This document shows, one piece after another, positions 1 to 6,062 of a DNA stretch of 7,556 nt. Position numbers and translations under genes: made by a program. The stretch comes from an uncultured Oscillospiraceae bacterium (GTDB lineage Bacteria; Bacillota; Clostridia; Oscillospirales; Oscillospiraceae). The DNA lies in assembly GCA_905233595.1 (NCBI GenBank), contig CAJOFI010000045.1, positions 1 through 7,556 on the forward strand, in the 5' to 3' direction. The notes under the pieces were generated by a model. The model saw nothing but the letters and a program-made list of their open reading frames with translations. It searched no databases and was not told the origin of the DNA. Numbering within the stretch: position 1 is the first letter of the stretch; every line of letters starts with the position of its first letter.

Positions 1-157
1 AGTTGGTCACGGCGTCGCTCACGGCGGTCTTGACGTCGCCCAGCTCCTCGAGCGTCGGGTCGAGCTGGGCGGCGAAGGCCGCGCAGGCGGCGCGGGCAAA
101 GGCTTCGTTTGCGCTGTTGCTGGGGAAATCCAGCGTTATGTAGTTTTTGATGTTCAT
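1..157 (-). CDS. spoIIAB: SpoIIAB, anti-sigma-F factor / serine kinase (5' part only)
   Basis: This is the N-terminal 52 codons of the GHKL-fold kinase that binds and inhibits sigma-F and phosphorylates SpoIIAA. The rest lies beyond the window edge. The translation matches SpoIIAB in order: an NEAFAR block (residues 17-22, with the Arg equivalent to the sigma-contacting Arg20 of B. subtilis), then [10 protein letters not shown] (30-39) and an N-box ending in VTN (50-52). The ATG at 157 overlaps the spoIIAA stop as ATGA, and an AGGAGGG sits 6 nt upstream, so the start is secure and the two genes should be translationally coupled. One oddity is that the N-box reads SDAVTN. The B. subtilis protein has SEAVTN, whose Glu46 is the presumed general base; here it is Asp48. 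The function call rests on the family match and the gene order. Confidence 0.93.
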   Translation of the reverse strand, partial: MNIKNYITLDFPSNSANEAFARAACAAFAAQLDPTLEELGDVKTAVSDAVTN

Positions 158-477
158 GTCATCCCTCCTATCGCGGCCACCTGCACAAGGCGCTCGACCC
201 CGGCCGCCTCCAGCACGCGCCGCACCTGCGCGCTGGGGTTTTCGAGCCAGACCCTGCCGCCGAGCTCCCGCATTTTCCGCGTCAGGCGCACGATGAGCGC
301 GATGCCCGAGGAATCCATAAAGCGCAGCGCGCTCAGCTCCAGGGCGCACTCCCGGGGCAGATACTCGTCCAAAAGCTCCGTGATGCTCTGCATCGTCTCG
401 CGCGCCGCGTGATGGTCAAGCTCCCCGATCAGCCCGATGGTGAGCCGTCCGGAGGCGTAAGCGGTCGTGATGTTCAT
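154..477 (-). CDS. spoIIAA: SpoIIAA, anti-sigma-F factor antagonist (STAS domain)
   Basis: This 107-residue single STAS-domain protein is the anti-anti-sigma factor of the sporulation switch. Unphosphorylated SpoIIAA displaces sigma-F from SpoIIAB, and SpoIIAB inactivates it by phosphorylating one serine. Visible motifs are GELDHH (residues 18-23), a SpoIIAA signature near the nucleotide/SpoIIAB contact surface, and FMDSSG (53-58). Ser56, the first Ser, aligns with phosphoserine 58 of B. subtilis SpoIIAA. The length is slightly below the roughly 115 residues of the B. subtilis protein. The start ATG is preceded by TAGGAGA about 7 nt upstream. The stop overlaps the spoIIAB start by 4 nt, the usual spoIIA arrangement. 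Only about 23 nt separate the start from the valS terminator, and I could not identify a convincing sigma-H promoter there. Confidence 0.93.
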   Translation of the reverse strand: MNITTAYASGRLTIGLIGELDHHAARETMQSITELLDEYLPRECALELSALRFMDSSGIALIVRLTRKMRELGGRVWLENPSAQVRRVLEAAGVERLVQVAAIGGMT

Positions 478-494
478 ATCCGTTTCTCCTAAAG

Positions 495-535
495 GTAAAA
501 AATAACACCGTGCACCTGTCGTGCACGGTGTTATT
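495..535 (-). terminator. Intrinsic terminator of valS
   Basis: A perfect 15-bp inverted repeat (arms 501-515 and 521-535) encloses a 5-nt loop. On the minus strand it runs straight into a T-rich tract (TTATTTTTTACC), which gives a classical rho-independent terminator 34 nt after the valS stop. On the plus strand the hairpin is followed by GTATCGG rather than a T run, so it should work in one direction only. It separates valS transcription from spoIIAA just downstream. Confidence 0.9.
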
Positions 536-568
536 GTATCGGTATTTTCCTGCGAAATCTGTCAAAAC

Positions 569-3187
569 TCAGAACTGCGCAAGGCTCAGCCTGAGGTTTT
601 CGATCAGCGCCTCCAGCTTCGCCTTCTTCTCCCGCTCGGCGTTGACGACGGCCTCGGGCGCGCGGGTGACGAAGTTCTGGTTGGAGAGCTTGCCGATCTG
701 CGCCTGGAGCTGCTTTTCGGCGTTCTGGAGCTCCTTGTGGATGCGCGCCTTCTCCTTCTCAAGATCGACCAGCTCCGCCATGGGCATGAACATACGGGCG
801 TTGTCGGTCACGACGGAGACCATGCCGTTTAGGTCTTCGGGGGCGCTGTCGAGCACGGAGACCTCGGAGGCGTAGGCCAGCTTGCAGATGTAGCTGACGC
901 CGGCCTCAAAGGCGGATTTCTTATCGGTCGCGATGATGAGGTGCGCCTTGCGGGAGGGCGGCACGTTCATCTCGCTGCGGCGGGCGCGGACGGCCTTGAT
1001 GGCGCTCATGACCATCTCGAAGTTATGCTCCGCCTCGGGGAAGCTCAGGCGCTCGTCATAGGCCGGGTACTTCTCGACCATGAGCGCCTCCCCCTCGTGG
1101 GGCAGCGCCTGCCAGATCTCCTCGGAGATGAAGGGCATGAAGGGGTGCACGAGCTTGAGGATCTCGGTCAGCACGTACAGCAGCACCTTCTGCGCGCCGA
1201 GCTTCGATTCCCCGTCCTCGCCGTTGAGGCGGGGCTTGGTCAGCTCGATATACCAGTCGCAGTAGGAGTCCCAGATAAAGTCGTAGATCTTCCCGGCGGC
1301 GACGCCCAGCTCATAGGCGTCCATGTTCTCGTTGACTTCCTTCACGGTGTCGTTGAGCTTGGAGAGGATCCACTTGTCCTCGATCTCGAGCTTTTCGGGC
1401 AGCTCGTTTTTGTCGATCGAGAGGTTCATCATCACGAAGCGGCTCGCGTTCCAGAGCTTGTTGCAGAAGTTTCGCATCGCCTCGCACTTTTCGACGTAGA
1501 AGCGCATGTCGTTGCCGGGGGAGTTGCCGGTGATGAGGTTGAAGCGCAGGGCGTCGGCGCCGTACTGCTCGACCATATCCAGCGGGTCGATGCCGTTGCC
1601 GAGGGACTTGGACATCTTGCGCCCCAGGCTGTCGCGCACGAGGCCGTGGATGAAGACGGTCTTGAAGGGCTCCTTGTCCATCTGCTCCATGCCGGAGAAG
1701 ATCATGCGGGCGACCCAGAAGAAGATGATGTCATAGCCCGTGACCATGACGGAGGTCGGGTACCAGTAGTTGAGCTCCGCCGTTTTTTCCGGCCAGCCCA
1801 TCGTGGAGAAGGGCCAGAGCGCGGAGGAGAACCAGGTGTCGAGCACGTCCTCCTCGCGGTGGATGTTCCTGCTGTGGCAGGCCTCGCACTCGCAGGCGTC
1901 GGTGCGGGAGACGGTGATGTGCCCGCAGTCGTCGCAGTACCAGGCGGGGATCTGGTGCCCCCACCAGAGCTGGCGGGAAATGCACCAGTCGTGCACGTTC
2001 TCCATCCAGTTGAGATAGGTCTTGGTAAAGCGCTCGGGCACGAAGCGGATGCGCCCGTCCTTCACGACCTCGATGGCCTTCCTGGCAAGCGGCGCCATCT
2101 TCACGAACCACTGGGGGCTGGTGAGCGGCTCGACCACCGTGCCGCAGCGGTAGCAGCAGCCGACGTTGTGGCTGTAAGGCTCGACCTTCACGAGATAGCC
2201 CTGCTCCTCGAGGTCTGCGACGATGGCCTTGCGCGCCTCGTAGCGGTCCATGCCGTTATACTTGCCGCCGTTGATGATGCGCGCGTCCTCGTCGATGCAC
2301 TGGATCTGCTCAAGATCGTGCCGCAGGCCGACCTCGTAGTCGTTGGGGTCGTGGCAGGGCGTCATCTTCACAGCGCCGGTGCCGAAGCCGAGCTCCACGT
2401 ACTCGTCCGCGACGATGGGGAGCTTGCGCCCCACAAGCGGGAGGATCGCGTTTTTGCCCACGAGATGCTTGTAGCGCTCATCGTCCGGGTGCACCGCGAC
2501 GCCGGTATCGCCCAGCATGGTCTCGGGGCGGGTGGTGGCGATGATGAACTCCTCGTCGGAGTTCTCGATGGGATAGCGGATGTGCCAGAAGTGACCCGGC
2601 ATATCCTTGTATTCGACCTCCGCGTCACTCAGCGCGGTGCGGCACTGGGGGCACCAGTTGATGATGCGGCTGCCCTTGTAGATCAGCCCCTTCTCATACA
2701 GGTCGCAGAAGGTCTCGCGCACGGCCTTGGCGCAGGTCTCGTCCATGGTGAAGCGGTTGCGCTCCCAGTCGCAGGAGACGCCCATGCTCTTCTGCTGCTC
2801 GATGATGCGGTTGCCGTACTGGTGCTTCCAGTCCCATACGCGCTCGAGGAACTTCTCGCGCCCGAGGTCGTAGCGGCTGAGCCCCTCCTTCTCGCGCAGC
2901 TCCTTCTCCACCCGGATCTGCGTGGCGATGCCCGCGTGATCCTGCCCGGGCAGCCACAGCGCCGCGTAGCCCTGCATGCGCTTGTAGCGGGTCAGGATGT
3001 CCTGCAGCGTCGCGTCCAGCGCGTGCCCCATGTGGAGCTGCCCCGTGACGTTGGGGGGCGGCATAACGATGGAGAAGGGCTTTTTCTCCGGGTCGATCTC
3101 CCCCCGGAACCAGCCGCCTTCCTCCCAGAAGTCGTAGATCTTCTTTTCTACCTTTTTCGGTTCGTACACCTTCGGAAGCTCTTTCAT
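569..3187 (-). CDS. valS: Valyl-tRNA synthetase (ValRS), class Ia
   Basis: This cytoplasmic enzyme charges tRNA-Val with valine using ATP and hydrolyses mischarged Thr-tRNA. It is 872 residues long, typical of bacterial ValRS. In order: [13 protein letters not shown] with the HIGH-type motif at about 52-55; a Cys cluster WCPQC (about 178-182); the CP1 editing region with [11 protein letters not shown] (about 218-228) and HDPNDYEVG (about 279-287); further Cys pairs near 345-348, 418-421 and 434-437, suggesting structural zinc; the class Ia signature [10 protein letters not shown] (KMSKS about 524-528); the helical anticodon-binding domain; and a charged C-terminal coiled-coil arm (about 805-868) typical of ValRS. 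The chosen ATG at 3187 has AGGAGG 8 nt upstream. An in-frame GTG at 3196 overlaps that Shine-Dalgarno and is unlikely to start translation. The gene is controlled by the upstream T-box and ends at the 495-535 terminator. Confidence 0.98.
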   Translation of the reverse strand: MKELPKVYEPKKVEKKIYDFWEEGGWFRGEIDPEKKPFSIVMPPPNVTGQLHMGHALDATLQDILTRYKRMQGYAALWLPGQDHAGIATQIRVEKELREKEGLSRYDLGREKFLERVWDWKHQYGNRIIEQQKSMGVSCDWERNRFTMDETCAKAVRETFCDLYEKGLIYKGSRIINWCPQCRTALSDAEVEYKDMPGHFWHIRYPIENSDEEFIIATTRPETMLGDTGVAVHPDDERYKHLVGKNAILPLVGRKLPIVADEYVELGFGTGAVKMTPCHDPNDYEVGLRHDLEQIQCIDEDARIINGGKYNGMDRYEARKAIVADLEEQGYLVKVEPYSHNVGCCYRCGTVVEPLTSPQWFVKMAPLARKAIEVVKDGRIRFVPERFTKTYLNWMENVHDWCISRQLWWGHQIPAWYCDDCGHITVSRTDACECEACHSRNIHREEDVLDTWFSSALWPFSTMGWPEKTAELNYWYPTSVMVTGYDIIFFWVARMIFSGMEQMDKEPFKTVFIHGLVRDSLGRKMSKSLGNGIDPLDMVEQYGADALRFNLITGNSPGNDMRFYVEKCEAMRNFCNKLWNASRFVMMNLSIDKNELPEKLEIEDKWILSKLNDTVKEVNENMDAYELGVAAGKIYDFIWDSYCDWYIELTKPRLNGEDGESKLGAQKVLLYVLTEILKLVHPFMPFISEEIWQALPHEGEALMVEKYPAYDERLSFPEAEHNFEMVMSAIKAVRARRSEMNVPPSRKAHLIIATDKKSAFEAGVSYICKLAYASEVSVLDSAPEDLNGMVSVVTDNARMFMPMAELVDLEKEKARIHKELQNAEKQLQAQIGKLSNQNFVTRAPEAVVNAEREKKAKLEALIENLRLSLAQF

Positions 3188-3210
3188 TGCTCCCACCTCC
3201 TGAATGATAT

Positions 3211-3458
3211 AGGAAACGCCCTGAGACGTTTCCGTCTCAGGGCGATAAATTCTACCGCGGTACCACCTGAATTCCGCCTTGCGGCGGCACTCTTTCGGCT
3301 CTTAACGCGAGCCGCACGCCGGAACTACGCAGGTCTCCCCTTCCCTCCGGGCGCTCGGAACCGACCTTCGATACGCGCTTGGCAGGGACTCGCACCAACC
3401 GTCCCCTCTCTGAGCTTCGCAGACCGATCTACTCCTGTTCGTCATTGCGCTTGAAAAC
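3211..3458 (-). promoter_or_regulatory. T-box riboswitch leader of valS, specifier GUC (Val)
   Basis: This leader RNA senses uncharged tRNA-Val and allows read-through into valS. Reading the minus strand, Stem I has the AGTA strand (3430-3433), the AGAGAG bulge (3406-3411) and the distal GGTTGGTG loop (3391-3400 region). On the returning strand, GAA (3367-3369) pairs with AGTA in the loop-E motif and is followed by the specifier GTC (3363-3365), a valine codon. Stem III is CCGCC-GCAA-GGCGG (3274-3287). The T-box sequence AGGTGGTACCGCGG lies at 3255-3268; its UGGU bulge would pair with an ACCA tRNA end, as expected for tRNA-Val. The antiterminator helix can form from GGCGGAATTC (3269-3278) and GAATTT-AT-CGCC (3241-3252), which uses up one arm of the terminator. 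The start near 3458 is inferred from the promoter. Confidence 0.95.
3212..3244 (-). terminator. T-box attenuator (regulated terminator)
   Basis: A perfect 12-bp stem (arms 3217-3228 and 3233-3244) is closed by a GAAA tetraloop on the minus-strand RNA and followed by TTTCC. The T tract is short, as for a conditional terminator. Its first arm contains the CGCC that the antiterminator also needs, so the two structures exclude each other. It lies between the T-box motif and the valS ribosome binding site, as expected. Confidence 0.9.
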
Positions 3459-3464
3459 AGAATA

Positions 3465-3494
3465 ATTATAGTATAGCTTTCCGCGTTTTGTCAA
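3465..3494 (-). promoter_or_regulatory. Sigma-A-type promoter of valS
   Basis: On the minus strand there is a perfect TTGACA (3489-3494), an 18-bp spacer and a perfect TATAAT (3465-3470). Transcription would start near 3458, just before Stem I of the T-box. Two consensus boxes in the right place make this a confident call, although the spacer is one base longer than ideal. Confidence 0.88.
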
Positions 3495-3566
3495 GGAGAA
3501 CTTTCAGCCCCGGCGCGTCCTCCTTCCGCGCGGGGCGGAAAATCCTGTATCTATATGCAAAAAAAC

Positions 3567-3595
3567 TTGACGCGCAAAATGGCCTGATGTAAAAT
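3567..3595 (+). promoter_or_regulatory. Sigma-A-type promoter of the ligase operon
   Basis: TTGACG (3567-3572), a 17-bp spacer and TAAAAT (3590-3595) form a near-consensus promoter inside an AT-rich island (about 3541-3610) between two GC-rich genes. Transcription would start near 3602 and give a 5' leader of about 67 nt. It diverges from the valS promoter, with 72 bp between the two -35 boxes, so the two units are independently transcribed. Confidence 0.78.
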
Positions 3596-3610
3596 ATCAG
3601 TGAAACAGGT

Positions 3611-3642
3611 CAAAACGCATCGAAAAGATGCAAAACCTGCAT
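3611..3642 (+). repeat. Short direct repeat / small hairpin in the operon leader
   Basis: CAAAAC occurs at 3611 and again at 3631, exactly 20 bp apart. Each copy is followed within 0-2 nt by GCAT (CAAAACGCAT, then CAAAACCTGCAT). Between them GCATC (3617-3621) and GATGC (3627-3631) can form a 5-bp stem with a GAAAA loop. The element lies just downstream of the predicted transcription start, so an operator or a small leader structure is possible. It is short enough to be chance. Confidence 0.3.
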
Positions 3643-3668
3643 GAAACGCACAGAGGAATGGAGACGAT

Positions 3669-6059
3669 ATGGGCAATCAGAGCATTGACGCACAGGCGGA
3701 GATCCGAAAAAGCATCCGGACGGATCAGAAGGCCTGGAAATATATTCGCGAGATCTGCAATACGGAGCTTGCCAATCTTTCGAGGATCGCCATAGAGGAC
3801 GGTTTGAGAAGCTATACCTATGGGCTGATGTTCCGTGAGTGGGAACGCTATGCCTCGGTATTCTCAGCGCTCGGGATGACGGGCGCCAAGCACGCCCGCG
3901 TGGGGCTGCTCGGCTCACCCTGCGCGGAAGCGATCTTCACGGTCTACGGGCTGAACATGGTGGGCGCTGACGTTTCGCTCGTGCCGGCCTACAACGCGCT
4001 TTTCACAAAGAAGATCACCGAGACCATACGCAGCGAAAGGCTGACGGATTTTATCATCACGGACGACTTCGCGCAGGGCAATCTCATAAACGAGCTGCTC
4101 GTACAGCGAAAGGAGCTGGGGCTGAACAACGTGATCGTGCTCCACGTCACGGTGGCGGGGGTCACGGTGCATCCCATGGTCACGACGGTTCAGGAGGCAA
4201 AGCGCGCTTATTTGAAGAGCCTGTTCGGGCCGATCTGCATGGATGCGCTGCTGGACGCATACGGCAATCACCCCGTCTCCTACGCGAGCGAGGACAGCCG
4301 CGATACCGCGTTTATCCTGCACACCTCGGGCACCACCAGCGGTTCCGGCAAGCCCGTCGCGCTCTCCGACAAGGCGTTCAACGCCGCCGCGTCCTGCTTT
4401 TATGACCTTGATTGGCTGGATTGGAAGCGGGAAAAGCTTGTGACAGCGGTGATCGTCGATCTGAGCAACGCTTACAGCATCATCGATCAGCTGCACGCCC
4501 CCTTTGCCATGGGGGCGGCGGTCGCGCTCGTTCCGGGAGGGGTGCTCAACCCGTGGTTTTATAAGGCCATACCGCATTACGGCATCAACTTCCTGTTTAC
4601 GGTCAGCGCCATGTTCGAGAGATGGATGAAGCTGCCCGAGGCGAAATGCCCGGATTTTTCCAGCCTGCGCTACGTGGTGCTTGGCGGAGCCGCGGTCTCG
4701 GCGGCGGACAAGCGCCGCTACCACGCGTTCATGCAAAAGCACGGGGCGGGCGAGATCACGCTCCTCAACGGATACGGGATCTCCGAGCTTGGCGGCGCCT
4801 GCTGCCTGTCCTCGCCGGATCTCAACGACGAGTCGATCGGGTGGCCGCTCCGGGGCGTCAGCGTCCGGCTTTTCGACGAGGAAAGCGGAAGGTACTTCGC
4901 GCCGGAGGACGCGCCCTGCGAGGGCGTTTTGTATCTGAGCTCGCCGTCCCTGGCCACCCCCGCGCTCGACGGCAAAGCGATCCTGCAATGCGAGAAGCTC
5001 GACGGCGTGCCCTACATCTGCACGAACGACTATGCCCGGATAGAGGCGGACGGGCGGCTCTGTTTCCTTGGGAGAGCCAACCGCTATTTCATCAACGAGG
5101 AAGGCCGGAAGTACGAATCGGGGCGTGTAGAGACGGAGATCGCGCGTCAGTCCGGGATCGAGAGCTGCTGCGTCGTGCCGGTGTATATCAAGACGACGCA
5201 TGACAACATCCCCATGCTCTGCGTAAAGACCCTCGAAGGCGGCGAGCGTGCTCTTGAGCTGATCCGCGCGGCGCTGAGGCAGGTGTTCATAAGCGAAAAA
5301 ACACTGACGAGCGAGAGCATCCCCTACCGCGTCATGATCGCGGAGGAGCTGCCGCGAAACGGCAACGGCAAGATCGACCTGTATAAGATCAGCCGGGGCG
5401 AGGTCGCGGGAGCGACCTTCACGGTGGAGACGGTGCGGGTGCTTGACAGGCTCGCGGATTTCAGGCTGCTTCCCTATGAAGAGGGGCCTTCGGACATGAT
5501 CAAAGAAGTGTTTGACGGCATTGCCAAAGAGCTGAAAAGCAGTCTGCCCTGCAAACAGAACAGTGAAACCAAATCAAAAACAGAAAAAACGGAGGAAACG
5601 GAAATGAAAGCGGCAAAGAAAGCAGTGGAGAGCTTCAACAGCATGAACCGGATGGGCATGCAGATGATGAAGAACGCAATGGGCAAACTGGGGCAGACGA
5701 TCCCTGTCGGGAGCTTCGATCCGTCGGCCTTCAAGGGCATGCCCGATATGCAGAAGATGGGCGAGGCGGTCAAGGAGCTGAACCGGAAGGGCGCGGGCAT
5801 CCTGCCTCCCGTGGGCAAGCTGCCGGACGCGGCGAAGGCTCTCGCCGGGACGGTGCTGCCGGTCATGCAGAAGCAGACCGAGCAGATGATGGATTGCATG
5901 GAGCAGATGAACCGGCTCGCCCAGGGGACGATGCAGAAGGCCTTTGATCAGAACCGCAAAATGGTGACGCAGGCGTTCGGCGCCGCGCAGATGATGACTG
6001 TCGCGGCGGCCATGTCCGGTCAGGCAGCCGGCGAAAAGCCGGAAGCGCCCGAAGCGTGA
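3669..6059 (+). CDS. AMP-binding (ANL superfamily) ligase with Met-rich C-terminal extension
   Basis: A 796-residue protein. Residues about 20-580 form a complete class I adenylate-forming enzyme, which activates a carboxylic acid as its acyl-AMP, usually passing it to CoA or a carrier-protein thiol. Motifs: the P-loop region TSGTTSGSGKP (219-229); NGYGISELGG (367-376), the YGxTE motif; TND (452-454) for the usual TGD; GRANR (468-472), where the hinge-region Asp of GRxD is Asn; and PRNGNGKID (562-570) with the expected catalytic Lys568. The P-loop departs from TSGTTGxPKG, but the downstream paralogue shares the change. Residues about 586-645 are a linker, very hydrophilic from about 628. Residues 646-796 are Met-rich and probably helical. 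A GGAG sits 5 nt before the ATG. No signal peptide or membrane segment is evident. The substrate is unknown. An internal start at 5604 may give a separate product. Confidence 0.88.
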   Translation: MGNQSIDAQAEIRKSIRTDQKAWKYIREICNTELANLSRIAIEDGLRSYTYGLMFREWERYASVFSALGMTGAKHARVGLLGSPCAEAIFTVYGLNMVGADVSLVPAYNALFTKKITETIRSERLTDFIITDDFAQGNLINELLVQRKELGLNNVIVLHVTVAGVTVHPMVTTVQEAKRAYLKSLFGPICMDALLDAYGNHPVSYASEDSRDTAFILHTSGTTSGSGKPVALSDKAFNAAASCFYDLDWLDWKREKLVTAVIVDLSNAYSIIDQLHAPFAMGAAVALVPGGVLNPWFYKAIPHYGINFLFTVSAMFERWMKLPEAKCPDFSSLRYVVLGGAAVSAADKRRYHAFMQKHGAGEITLLNGYGISELGGACCLSSPDLNDESIGWPLRGVSVRLFDEESGRYFAPEDAPCEGVLYLSSPSLATPALDGKAILQCEKLDGVPYICTNDYARIEADGRLCFLGRANRYFINEEGRKYESGRVETEIARQSGIESCCVVPVYIKTTHDNIPMLCVKTLEGGERALELIRAALRQVFISEKTLTSESIPYRVMIAEELPRNGNGKIDLYKISRGEVAGATFTVETVRVLDRLADFRLLPYEEGPSDMIKEVFDGIAKELKSSLPCKQNSETKSKTEKTEETEMKAAKKAVESFNSMNRMGMQMMKNAMGKLGQTIPVGSFDPSAFKGMPDMQKMGEAVKELNRKGAGILPPVGKLPDAAKALAGTVLPVMQKQTEQMMDCMEQMNRLAQGTMQKAFDQNRKMVTQAFGAAQMMTVAAAMSGQAAGEKPEAPEA
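5591..5606 (+). promoter_or_regulatory. Internal Shine-Dalgarno and in-frame ATG
   Basis: GGAGG (5591-5595) lies 8 nt before an ATG (5604-5606) in the reading frame of the upstream ligase. This is a better ribosome binding site than the one at the start of that ligase. It lies in an unusually A-rich stretch: 35 of the 60 bases at 5551-5610 are A, in an otherwise GC-rich gene. It looks like an intergenic initiation region embedded in an open frame. Confidence 0.6.
5604..6059 (+). CDS. Possible separate Met-rich helical protein (internal start)
   Basis: If translation begins at the internal ATG, the product is a 151-residue protein identical to the C-terminal part of the upstream ligase. I count 20 Met residues (about 13%), many in clusters near its residues 14-26 and 95-102. 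The N-terminus is basic (MKAAKK). The central part is Pro/Gly-containing, around GMPDM and ILPPVGKLPD. A long predicted helix rich in Gln and Met (about residues 78-135) follows, with an Ala/Gly/Pro-rich end. There is no signal peptide and no catalytic motif that I recognise. The pattern of amphipathic helices resembles phasin-like or other surface-coating or scaffolding proteins, but this is only a resemblance in composition. I do not recognise the family. It ends 3 nt before the next ligase gene. Whether it exists free, fused, or both is open. Confidence 0.5.
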   Translation: MKAAKKAVESFNSMNRMGMQMMKNAMGKLGQTIPVGSFDPSAFKGMPDMQKMGEAVKELNRKGAGILPPVGKLPDAAKALAGTVLPVMQKQTEQMMDCMEQMNRLAQGTMQKAFDQNRKMVTQAFGAAQMMTVAAAMSGQAAGEKPEAPEA

Positions 6060-6062
6060 TCC

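Noticed and set aside
501..535. The 15-bp inverted repeat as an operator or a bidirectional terminator
   Set aside because: Only the minus strand has a T run after the hairpin, and the position right after the valS stop explains it fully as a one-way terminator.
3188..3196. GTG at 3196 as the valS start (875 residues)
   Set aside because: The GTG overlaps the AGGAGG. The ATG at 3187 is correctly spaced from it, and ValRS homologues begin near this point.
3367..3372. ATC immediately before GAA read as an isoleucine specifier in the T-box
   Set aside because: In T-box Stem I the returning strand has GAA first and the specifier after it. ATC instead pairs with GAT following AGTA to form the helix above the loop. 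GTC at 3363-3365 fits both position and gene.
941..3454. An 837-codon open frame on the plus strand opposite valS and its T-box
   Set aside because: It is antisense to an unmistakable valS and crosses the T-box and the valS promoter region. Its composition (His-, Val-, Asp- and Leu-rich) is typical of the complement of a GC-rich gene, and it shows no recognisable domain.
3915..5201. A 428-codon minus-strand open frame opposite the first ligase
   Set aside because: It covers the strand opposite the conserved ANL core, has antisense-type composition and no domain signal, so it is a high-GC artefact.
5604..6059. A membrane-anchor or secreted role for the Met-rich segment
   Set aside because: No uninterrupted hydrophobic stretch of about 20 residues and no signal peptide are seen. 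The segment is broken throughout by Lys, Gln, Glu and Asp.
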